Assembly (NCBI GenBank): GCA_036939755.1
Contig: JALLAZ010000533.1
Span: forward strand, 1-14,446
Reading direction: 5' to 3'
Length of the DNA stretch: 14,446 nt
Source of the DNA: Stephanodiscus triporus
Lineage: Eukaryota > Bacillariophyta > Thalassiosirophyceae > Thalassiosirales > Thalassiosiraceae
Numbering within the stretch: the first letter of the stretch is position 1; each line of letters begins with the position of its first letter. The notes beneath the pieces are model-generated. The model made no database searches. It was not told the origin of the DNA and saw only the letters and a program-made list of their open reading frames with translations. Shown here piece after piece: positions 7,665 to 14,446 of this stretch. A program made the translations under genes and the position numbers.

Positions 7665-8879
7665 CTACCATCCGAGCATGCTCTTGTAGTCCTCGTCGTC
7701 CGGGATCTCCCGATAGTTATAATCGTGATATCTACCGGGTCGGACCCACTGTGGCCTCTCTTGCACGATTATGCTCCGCGTTAGATCTCCCCATAGTTCG
7801 TCTCGATGGTTCCCCCGACCATCGACATCATCGTCCACGGCTCGGAGGACGAAACTGAAGCCTTGGAGTTCCCACCCCCAGTTTGCCGTCCTGTGAACGG
7901 AGTAATTTCCTCCGCCTATGAGCCCACCTGTGAACCAATCCAATCGAGTTATTGCCCCATCGTCATCACCGCTGATATAGTTCGACCCCTCCCACGTGGA
8001 TTCATTGAACACGAGCTGATTCGCGGATACTTCCCCCGTCTTCGAGAAGACCACGTCGCCGACGCTTTCCCGCAATCCCGTCGGGAGGACGTCGCGCATG
8101 TTGTCGGGCTGATTGCGAAGCAATCGCAGCGAGAACCACGGGCGGCAGTCGAACGTCATCGACGACAGCTCGTCGCGCGATATCGCGGTCCGCGTCGCGT
8201 CCGCCTCCTCGACCTCGTACGCCCGCATCCAATAATGTCGGTCGTCATGGCGACGGAAGTCCCGCGTCGTTCTTTTCCACCTCCCCCGGAAGCCCCATTT
8301 CCCCCTCCAACGTCGTCGGCACAGTGGCCTCCAAACGGCGTTCGTCGTCGACGCGGCGCGGAATACCGGCAAAGCCGCGCAGACAATCTCCACGTCCCGG
8401 ACCGTCGCGACGAGATACGTCAGCACCCGCGCGAGGCAATCGTCTGACAATAGGGCCAGGCCCGCCCCGTCCAATCCACCGCCATCGAGGAAGTCCTGCG
8501 CGGCGATGACGCAGCCGTAGACGCACGGCTCGCCCGTCCTGGCGATGGCACCGTACGCGGCATCGAGGACGGCGCGCTCCTGCACCGGGTGGAGGGGGCG
8601 CGGGTGGGTCGCGCAGCGGACGTCATCGCGGACGACGAGGCGGAACGTCGGCGCGACGTCAGGGTACGCCGGGTGGTAAGAGACGGCCAATGCCAGATGA
8701 TCGCAGCCAACTCCGACGCCGACTCCCCCCTCCGACGGACGCTTAAGCGCGATGGAGTACGAGATGGGGTCCCGACAGAGGAGGGCGAAGTCCTCGTCAA
8801 AGATGACGGACATGGCGCTGCACTCGTCTTGCTGGGCGATCAAGTACTCGTCCTCTCCTCCCTCGTCCCTCCTCGACAT
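7665..8879 (-). CDS. RWD-like domain plus F-box protein
   Basis: A single exon encodes 404 aa. Residues about 10-130 resemble an RWD domain: an acidic start (EDEYLIAQQDECSAMSVIF), a beta-sheet region, the diagnostic YHPAYPDVAPTFRL, and a C-terminal helix. Residues about 141-188 form an F-box-like segment (LALLSDDCLARVLTYL, then VWRPLCRRRW). After it comes WGFRGRWKR and a Trp-rich C-terminal region (FNESTWEG, TANWGWELQGF) that I cannot assign. F-box proteins normally recruit substrates to SCF ubiquitin ligases through Skp1. RWD domains bind partners or E2-type enzymes, so a role as ubiquitin-ligase adaptor is inferred. The start is the first ATG and precedes the acidic RWD helix directly. The gene converges on the sirohydrochlorin ferrochelatase gene and lies in tandem with the ABC-F gene. 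Confidence in the F-box is moderate to good and in RWD moderate. The substrate is unknown. Confidence 0.75.
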   Translation of the reverse strand: MSRRDEGGEDEYLIAQQDECSAMSVIFDEDFALLCRDPISYSIALKRPSEGGVGVGVGCDHLALAVSYHPAYPDVAPTFRLVVRDDVRCATHPRPLHPVQERAVLDAAYGAIARTGEPCVYGCVIAAQDFLDGGGLDGAGLALLSDDCLARVLTYLVATVRDVEIVCAALPVFRAASTTNAVWRPLCRRRWRGKWGFRGRWKRTTRDFRRHDDRHYWMRAYEVEEADATRTAISRDELSSMTFDCRPWFSLRLLRNQPDNMRDVLPTGLRESVGDVVFSKTGEVSANQLVFNESTWEGSNYISGDDDGAITRLDWFTGGLIGGGNYSVHRTANWGWELQGFSFVLRAVDDDVDGRGNHRDELWGDLTRSIIVQERPQWVRPGRYHDYNYREIPDDEDYKSMLGW

Positions 8880-9341
8880 ATTGAGTATCGAGAGAATTCA
8901 TTACCATAATGTTCAAATAAATGAGATAAGAACCTCAACATAAAAGATACTCATAAACACAGTTTCCTTACTAGTTTCCTTACTCTATTCCTATTTACAT
9001 CACTTATATTCTTGGTGGTTGGGCCTCGCATATCAAACATCACAACTGGGATGTTGCTTGGGGAGCTCCAATTGTAGTTTATCGGCGCGCCTTTACTCAT
9101 AGCTCTTTCTGGTGCACCTCCTGCCAAATCATATTGCGCCTTCAAGTTGCTCAGAGCTTTTCGAGTCATCTTTGTTAAGCATTTGATGATTGTATCCTTC
9201 TGGAAGCAATTCCTAACTTAATGAGCTTTGGCATGCAAGCAAAAAGTAAGCTCGTTGCCTTACTGGACGAAGCTCCCTTGATTTAGGGGGTGGCATTTAA
9301 GGTCATACGAACAACAGGAAACGCCCTGATTTCAAGTGATA
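8880..9341. other. intergenic region between F-box and ABC-F genes
   Basis: AT-rich DNA that must hold the F-box gene promoter and the ABC-F 3' end. A tandem 12-bp repeat is listed separately. Around 9246-9265 AGTAAG and CTTACT can form a small hairpin. A 72-codon minus-strand frame (9169-8951, starting MTRKALSNLKAQYDLAGG) has a protein-like composition but no recognised family and no supporting context. I leave it unassigned. Confidence 0.5.
8961..8984. repeat. tandem 12-bp direct repeat
   Basis: AGTTTCCTTACT occurs twice back to back in the intergenic DNA upstream of the F-box gene. It is too short to suggest a mobile element. Replication slippage is the simplest origin. Confidence 0.85.
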
Positions 9342-11531
9342 TCATGTATATTTTGAGGATGTTTGGTGGTAATGTTTCGCAAAGACCCGCAAGTACGCGT
9401 CAATGCCTCCGTCCAGCCTCAGGAGTTTCCCGTCATATAAAACCTAAGAGTCCCCTCCCATCTCTCGGATCAAATTCGCATCGTGGCTTGCCATTACGAT
9501 GGTGCCATTCCACTTCTGAAGGCCGTAGATTAAAGCCGCCACGCTCTCGACGTCGAGGTGATTGGATATCTCGTCAATGACGAGCAATTGAGGACTTTCG
9601 AGCATCATCGACACCATGCACATGCGACAACGTTCGCCTCCGCTGAGGAACCTAACATTCGTGGCCGCCTGCTTCGGGCTAAGGCCGAACCTCGTCAGCT
9701 CTCCACGAATATCTTGCTCGGATTTCGATGGGAACTCCTTCGCGAGAAAGGAGAGCGGGGTGACGATACCCCCTCCATTTTCGCTCGCGACGACGACGTC
9801 GGAGAAGAGATGATCCACCGCATGTTGGCAAAAGTGGCCAATGCTGACGCCTTTAGCAAAATTCACCGTCCCCACTGTTGGTTTGATTGTCCCCGCTATT
9901 ATTGAAAGCAAAGTGGTCTTTCCCGATCCGTTCTCGCCAAGGATGGTAGTCCGAGATCCCTCTCGGATTGACAAATCCACACAATCGAAGATGAGACTTT
10001 CATCATAGCCATGTCCCATATCCATTACCATGACTAACGGTTCCTCTCCCCATGTAGACAAAGTATTTGCGAAATCGAATTGCACCGCTTTGTCTGGAAT
10101 CGGCCCAACACGGATCTCCGCGAGCTTCATAAGCTCCCTATGAGTGAGGTTGTTCCGCTGACTCGCATCGACTCCGTTGATGCTCCCCTTTCGTATACCG
10201 CCATCCCTCTGGGCTGTTCGTCGATGGCCCTTCTCGTTCTTCTCGACGCCATGTCGTTCGAGCTTCTTCTCCTTCGATTTGATTGCACTGTCGATCTTCT
10301 TCTTCGTCGTGCGGCTGTCGGCGTGGGACGATTTCTTCTTCATGTTGTCGATCGATGTGGCCAGGGCGGCACGCTGCTTTTCGAGGGCTGCTGCCTGTCT
10401 CACCTGGTTCGTGATCCTCTCCGTGCGATGACAGACATAGTCGCGATAATTGCCGGCATAGTACGCGAGCTTCCCGTCGCGGAAGTCAATAACGTCTGTC
10501 GCAACGTCATTCACGAGATCAACGTCGTGTGATACCAGTACCACCGTGGCGTTGGACTCGACGAATTCCAATATCAGTCGGCGCAGTTGCATTATTCCCC
10601 CGATATCGATGTGGCAAGTCGGTTCGTCAAGGAGCAGAAGCTGAGGCCTTTCCATTAGGGCGCAGGCGAGCGCGACCTTCTTTCGAATGCCCCCCGACAA
10701 GCGTGTCGTGGGTGTGTCAAACGTCGACCGCGGCACCCCGAAGAAGCTAAGGGCGTCGTGAGCCCTCTCGAGAATCTCTTTCGCCCCGTGCGCGTCGTCC
10801 GAGGAATCGGCGTCCTCGAGCTTCGCGATGAGATGGCATATGCGCTCCATCTCCTGTGCATAGTCATCGGAATCCAAGTCCAGCGCATCCATTTCCTCTT
10901 CCAACTGAAGGATCGAATAGCTGTTGGCGTCCCGGGCACGCTCCTTCATTTGCCTGTGATTTTCCAACATTGTATCGACTGGATTCAACTCGCTCTCGAA
11001 CACCTCCTGAGGCACGAGCAGCGTCGTCATGTGCGGGGGGAATCCCGGGATTTTGCCGGCATTCATCCTCTTCAACAGAGAGCTCTTTCCAACGCCGTTC
11101 CTCCCGACTAGAGAATAAACTCTGCCCGGGAGCAGCTTGAGGTAGGCATCGTTCAACAGTACCTTCGATCCGCCGCCGCCGGATCCGGTCACACTCGCAT
11201 TGTTGGCATACTCCAGGCACACGCCGTCCACGACGATGGTGTGCGGCTGAAACGTTCTCCGAGCGACCCCACGCCCTCCCCTTCCCCTACCGCCCCACGA
11301 CACGCGGACGGGACCGCCGTTGGCGGCAGCAGATGCATCGGCGAGGGCGTCCAACCAGGCCGATGAGTAGGAATCGGTGGCGTCGAGAGAATCATGCTGC
11401 GCGTTGATGATGTCTTGGCCTACGGAGTTCATGGTTTTGGCCATGGAGTGTGAAGTAAAGGAGTAAGTAGATATACTATTCCTACGTGAAATGGACGGTA
11501 GACACGATCGATATAGTGAAAAGGTCAACAT
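9342..11531 (-). CDS. ABC-F family ATPase (GCN20/ABCF3-like), with in-frame TAG near the 3' end
   Basis: The uninterrupted frame (11531-9444) encodes 695 aa with two ABC domains and no membrane segments, as in ABC-F proteins that act on ribosomes or in translation signalling. Domain 1: Walker A GRNGVGKS (143-150), signature LSGG (278-281), Walker B LLLLDEP (298-304), switch His335. A long Lys-rich linker (about 375-460) follows. Domain 2: Walker A GENGSGKT (532-539), LSGGE (629-633), VIDE (651-654) and His683. The loops after Walker B are variants: CHID and ISNHLD instead of TNHLD. At 9446-9444 a TAG interrupts the frame. The same frame then continues as VLYDGKLLRLDGG and IDAYLRVFAKH to TGA at 9344-9342, which is the family's expected C-terminal strand and tail, so the natural product is probably about 729 aa. 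The ATG at 11444 gives a shorter start with better context. The extra 29 residues (Ser/Arg-rich, no acidic residue) could be an organelle presequence. Confidence 0.88.
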
Positions 11532-12014
11532 AGAGTACTTCTTATCCCGTATACATAACTATCCCGTAGCGTTTGTGTTCGTGATTCACAAAAAATGCTT
11601 GGACGGACAAATTCTTCCCGTTTGGACAGAGAAATGACTAGTTACGACTTGAAAAAAAATACTCCTACTCAATTGGTTTTCTGTTTTCTGTCCATAAGAA
11701 GTGTTACGTGGATTCTCGTGTAGATTTTATAGTGGTATGGTGTGGTAGTTCAATATCAATTCACGATTAGAGAGTCGTATCTACTGATTTTACTTACTTA
11801 TTTTTGTCGTTGAGGAACACAAGTAGCCGGTTCAAGCTCGGCTCAGCACGAACGAACGATCCAGAGAAGGCCAGTGCCGCGCACTGAGGGAGAAGAAGGA
11901 GAAGAAAGACGGACGGGCGGGGCGGGTGATCTAAAAAGAGGAAATTCATTCAACAATCTATCGCAATCTTCACGTTAACACAACTCAGCCATTTTCATTC
12001 GTCTACTTCAGACC
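11532..12014. promoter_or_regulatory. divergent upstream region of ABC-F and the 12015 gene
   Basis: These 483 AT-rich nt separate two genes transcribed in opposite directions and must contain both promoters. It has an A8 run near 11651 and a purine-rich AGAAGAAGGAGAAG stretch near 11890. No clear TATA box, operator or RNA gene was seen. If the ABC-F start is the ATG at 11444, the region extends to there. Confidence 0.5.
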
Positions 12015-12701
12015 ATGGCTTCGAGAGGCTTTCACCCGGAAATCCTCGACGCGGAGCCTCTCCAAATATCTGGGGGTGGCCTCGACTTCGATTTCATGCT
12101 CGAAGACAACGAGCTGGAAGAGGACGTGGACGAAGAGGACGGTGACCACTTTCCTTTCACAAACTTCAGCAGTTCTTACATAATGGGTTCGACTGAAACT
12201 CTCAGAGACTCACGCTTTGATACCATTCAGGGAAATGAGACGACGCTCTACCCCTCGAGTATCAATGCTACACAAGACCCCTCGTCCATTCCGCAGCATG
12301 CGCCATGTGAGAATCGACGCTTCATTTCAATGGACACTATCAACTTTGACCCGCCCACATCCATCAGCGTCCGCCAGGCAAGGCATATTGATGCTTCCGT
12401 GTGCTCCTATACCGCTACCAGAACGAGCTCTTCCACATCGGCCGAATGCTCTGAGGTTCAATACAGCGAGGCACTACGCAGTCTCGCAGAGTCCATGAAA
12501 CGCTCGGAGGAGTCCCGTAAATACGTCGTCAAGATGAAACGCGATGTTCTTACTCCGGAGCAGCAGGCGGCGCTCTCGTTAGCCAAGACAAGGCTGGAGA
12601 GTCAGAATCACCAAGTGCAATTATCGTTCATGGCCGCGTTAGAGGAAAGTCGCAAGCAGCTTGGCTCATTTTTGGAACACATGAGTCAACACACCCTGTA
12701 G
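12015..12701 (+). CDS. hypothetical protein, acidic N-terminus and helical C-terminus
   Basis: A single-exon frame encodes 228 aa. Its ATG stands in good eukaryotic context (ACCATGG) and it ends with TAG. Residues 30-45 are strongly acidic (EDNELEEDVDEEDGD). A Ser/Thr-rich, probably disordered middle follows. The last 80 residues look alpha-helical: EALRSLAESMKRSEESRKYV, LTPEQQAALSLAKTRLESQ, then an amphipathic helix with SRKQLGSFLEHM. There is no signal peptide, membrane segment or catalytic motif. The composition suits a nuclear or cytosolic regulatory or scaffold protein, but I do not recognise a family and assign no function. An AATAAA sits about 83 nt after the stop. The gene diverges from the ABC-F gene. 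Confidence 0.7.
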   Translation: MASRGFHPEILDAEPLQISGGGLDFDFMLEDNELEEDVDEEDGDHFPFTNFSSSYIMGSTETLRDSRFDTIQGNETTLYPSSINATQDPSSIPQHAPCENRRFISMDTINFDPPTSISVRQARHIDASVCSYTATRTSSSTSAECSEVQYSEALRSLAESMKRSEESRKYVVKMKRDVLTPEQQAALSLAKTRLESQNHQVQLSFMAALEESRKQLGSFLEHMSQHTL

Positions 12702-12783
12702 ATCAAACCCTGCACCCTGCAGAGGTGTTTGATATATGCGACAGCTCAATGAGTCGTAATCCTGTTTAATAAGTGTTACGATT

Positions 12784-12789
12784 AATAAA
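12784..12789 (+). promoter_or_regulatory. candidate polyadenylation signal
   Basis: AATAAA lies 83 nt after the stop of the hypothetical gene at 12015-12701, in AT-rich sequence. Position and orientation fit that gene. Protist poly(A) signals are often loose, so this is only a candidate. Confidence 0.4.
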
Positions 12790-13404
12790 TGCTAAGATAG
12801 GTATTAGACTACAATTTCGTTTTTGCGATTGAGATAAATTCCATAGCTACTAAGATCAGGCAGCGTGCCTGCTGGCAAGCTGTGAAGGATTCCTGAGTGA
12901 TATGTCTCCCTGATGGTTGGAAGGACTACTGTGATGCAGTGCTCCATAATGTAGGGTGCTGCTCAATGCAAACAAGGCACTTGCAAATCAGGGATTTGGA
13001 CACTACAGCAGCGTAGTCCAATGGAGGGTGGTCATGGTATTGAGGACCAACGATCAGTCAACTGTGCATGTCAGTCTTATTGTGGATGCAAACACTGAGT
13101 ATGGGATGGTGGACATTGTTGAATCAACAGCGGTCACCAGGGTTGACAACATTGTGGATAGGCACAAAGGGAGCTGTCACCAATCCTCAGGCTGGGGAGG
13201 CTAACTGGTTGTCATTCCGCTTTCTGCTAAGAGAATTCTGTAGCTTTAGAATTCCAAGCAGAATAAGAATGATTCCTGTATTTCTAACACAAGATTGATC
13301 TTCCACAGTATTATGTTTCTGTTGGAAGCAATTACACATATCTGGTAGAAATCTTCATAGGTAAGTAATTAATATGTTGAATATATTAGGATGAAGGAGG
13401 AATA

Positions 13405-13692
13405 ATGCCACTGTGTCTGGGTGCAGCTGGAAAGCAGGCTAGAAAAGCGGAAAGGAATATCTACTGTTCCATCATTGGGACTACTAAAGTGGGATTCCTC
13501 TGCATTCAAATTGCCGGAAGGAAAACCATAATGTGTGCCAACCGATTCGGTGTTGAGGCTGCCGAGCCGACAGCTCCAATGCTGATGGGGATGCCCTTCC
13601 TCTCTCTTTGGGAGGATATCACCGATTTTCCTGAATTCCTACGTAGGACTAAACTCACAACACAAAAGGGCCATCGACACGACGTGATCTAA
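13405..13692 (+). CDS. doubtful small ORF, 95 codons
   Basis: An ATG-initiated frame encodes 95 residues with no recognised motif, signal peptide or membrane segment. The codon choice lacks the strong GC3 bias of the certain genes in this window. It is in frame with protein-like sequence upstream (DLPQYYVSVGSNYTYLVEIF, about 13290-13360), interrupted by stops, so it may be part of a decayed longer frame. It may also be chance. Confidence 0.15.
   Translation: MPLCLGAAGKQARKAERNIYCSIIGTTKVGFLCIQIAGRKTIMCANRFGVEAAEPTAPMLMGMPFLSLWEDITDFPEFLRRTKLTTQKGHRHDVI
13634..13646. repeat. 13-bp direct repeat AATTCCTACGTAG, copy 1
   Basis: The same 13 bases recur at 14227-14239. This copy continues to give the palindrome CCTACGTAGG. 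The spacing is about 590 nt. It could mark the ends of a decayed insertion, but no element is recognised between the copies. Confidence 0.5.
13654..13667. repeat. 14-bp direct repeat CTCACAACACAAAA, copy 1
   Basis: An exact second copy lies at 13900-13913. Together they bracket the imperfect inverted repeat at 13701-13817. The length is at the edge of what chance allows in AC-rich sequence. Confidence 0.45.
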
Positions 13693-13700
13693 ATGGTCCA

Positions 13701-13817
13701 TCGTGGCCAACATGGTGCCCCACTAATGGCTCCGTCGCATAAAACATTTGCCTAGTATCATGTTGGCTGATTGTCGGATGTGACGGCACCGGGTGCGAGG
13801 CACCATGGTGGCCGTGA
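13701..13817. repeat. imperfect inverted repeat (19-bp arms)
   Basis: The left arm at 13701-13719 (TCGTGGCCAACATGGTGCC) and the reverse complement of 13799-13817 match at 16 of 19 positions, with about 79 nt between. The right arm is itself nearly palindromic around CACCATGGTG. It could be a folded RNA stem or the remnant of a small inverted-repeat element. Confidence 0.5.
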
Positions 13818-13899
13818 GACAGCAGCAGCCGCCATGGTCATGGTCAGTGGGTGCATGGTTTAGCTAGTTTTGGCTTGCTTTTACCTAGCTGAAACACAT

Positions 13900-13913
13900 C
13901 TCACAACACAAAA
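13900..13913. repeat. 14-bp direct repeat CTCACAACACAAAA, copy 2
   Basis: Exact second copy of the 14-base repeat at 13654-13667, in the same orientation. Confidence 0.45.
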
Positions 13914-14081
13914 CAATTAACCGATAACCGCCTGACTGGCATTGTGCGAATTTCACTGTAGGCATGTCGGTGCCGCCATTGAATCACAGCCAGCTTCTTA
14001 AGATGGAGATCAAGAATATCACTCATTGCCGCTTTAATCGGCAACAACAAACCATTGTGTTTTGCTCTGCACATGGACGAT

Positions 14082-14111
14082 GAATTCATAGTCAAACTAC
14101 GAATTCATAGT
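14082..14111. repeat. short direct repeat GAATTCATAGT, two copies
   Basis: GAATTCATAGT occurs at 14082-14092 and 14101-14111, separated by 8 nt. It resembles a target-site or slippage duplication in AT-rich DNA. Confidence 0.6.
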
Positions 14112-14226
14112 ACCCCACTGAATAATATATAATGATTGGTATGTTACATAACAAATTTAACCCATGTCTAAATGTAGGAACCAGTACAGTGGGCTTCACA
14201 AAAAGAAAGGATATCATACAAATTTA

Positions 14227-14239
14227 AATTCCTACGTAG
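14227..14239. repeat. 13-bp direct repeat AATTCCTACGTAG, copy 2
   Basis: Exact second copy of the 13-base repeat at 13634-13646, in the same orientation. Confidence 0.5.
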
Positions 14240-14446
14240 ATAGTACCACGCGTGAAGCTTTAATTATCTAATTGAGACTCTTTTGGGATGGCACCGCCAT
14301 TGCATGTCGTGCTCTCACCATGGTAAAATTTCCATTTCCAATGAAAGTGGGCGGCGATGAACTCCCTCAACAAGTTCATTTCTTTGATGCTCGCCATCCT
14401 AAAATGCCCAATTGGCTCTAAATAGTACCCTCCGCAATTGATTGGG

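Larger units (their letters stand above)
12702..14446. other. repeat-bearing intergenic region without a convincing gene
   Basis: About 1.7 kb with lower GC and no third-position GC bias like that of the genes upstream. Frames up to 95 codons occur: 13405-13692 plus, starting MPLCLGAAGKQARKAERN with ATG, and 13901-14095 minus, starting with a non-ATG codon. None shows a known motif. The texture (broken protein-like stretches, short direct and inverted repeats) suits an old, decayed mobile element or duplicated gene debris. I found no reverse transcriptase, integrase or transposase motif. Confidence 0.5.

Noticed and set aside
7045..7671. 208-codon minus-strand frame opposite SirB
   Set aside because: Ser/Thr/Pro-rich antisense of a clear enzyme gene. 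It also includes the CA repeat and C-tract of the 3' region.
7806..8447. 213-codon plus-strand frame opposite the F-box gene
   Set aside because: It is a shadow of the minus-strand gene. Pro/Arg-rich composition and no motif, whereas the minus frame has RWD and F-box features.
9444..11531. TAG as a reassigned sense codon in this genome
   Set aside because: TAG ends the F-box gene and the 12015 gene at sensible places, so reassignment is not supported. A local mutation or error is simpler.
11820..11850. tRNA T-arm-like sequence (GCCGG-TTCAAGC-TCGGC)
   Set aside because: No matching acceptor strand or anticodon arm occurs at the proper distance upstream, so it is not a tRNA gene.
13361..13389. 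GTAAGT...TATTAG as a 29-nt intron joining frames near 13405
   Set aside because: It is shorter than the other introns here (67-161 nt) and the joined frame still has upstream stops and no recognised protein.
1..14446. CRISPR arrays, prokaryotic operons, prophage or insertion sequences
   Set aside because: There are no regularly spaced repeats and no transposase or phage genes. Spliced genes and plastid-import signals show eukaryotic nuclear DNA.

Overview
The window looks like nuclear DNA of a photosynthetic stramenopile, most likely a diatom. The best evidence is the sirohydrochlorin ferrochelatase gene. Its precursor begins with a hydrophobic signal followed by S-A-F-A-P, the bipartite plastid-import motif of algae with red-derived secondary plastids. 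Short GT-AG spliceosomal introns, GC-rich coding sequence full of ACG/GAC and CCG runs, and more AT-rich intergenic DNA agree with this. The species cannot be read from the sequence.

Layout. (1) 323-3628 (+): a Twinkle-type primase-helicase of about 1036 aa in three exons, with the Walker A loop split by intron 2. (2) 3629-4576: a non-genic stretch holding a 177-bp copy of the 3' end of a GAPDH gene with two in-frame TAG codons (3687-3863, +) and a second, unidentified coding-like remnant (about 4008-4339). (3) 4577-6132 (-): a GAPDH gene of four exons, one of only 14 nt, with a reading-frame break in the last exon. (4) 6500-7504 (+): plastid sirohydrochlorin ferrochelatase, divergent from GAPDH. 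(5) 7665-8879 (-): a protein with an RWD-like domain followed by an F-box. (6) 9342-11531 (-): an ABC-F ATPase of GCN20/ABCF3 type with an in-frame TAG 33 codons before its apparent natural end. (7) 12015-12701 (+): an unrecognised acidic/helical protein, divergent from ABC-F. (8) 12702-14446: AT-richer DNA with short direct and inverted repeats and no convincing gene.

The genes are ordinary nuclear housekeeping or regulatory genes and do not form one pathway: organelle DNA replication, glycolysis, siroheme synthesis, a probable ubiquitin-ligase adaptor and translation control. The notable points are structural: the 14-nt GAPDH microexon, the inverted decayed GAPDH fragment next to a frameshifted GAPDH, the nonsense codon in ABC-F, the RWD plus F-box architecture, and a Twinkle that keeps its primase residues. 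Three neighbouring reading frames carry breaks, so either local gene decay or a local assembly/consensus problem should be considered. All splice sites and domain calls were read by eye; no search was run.
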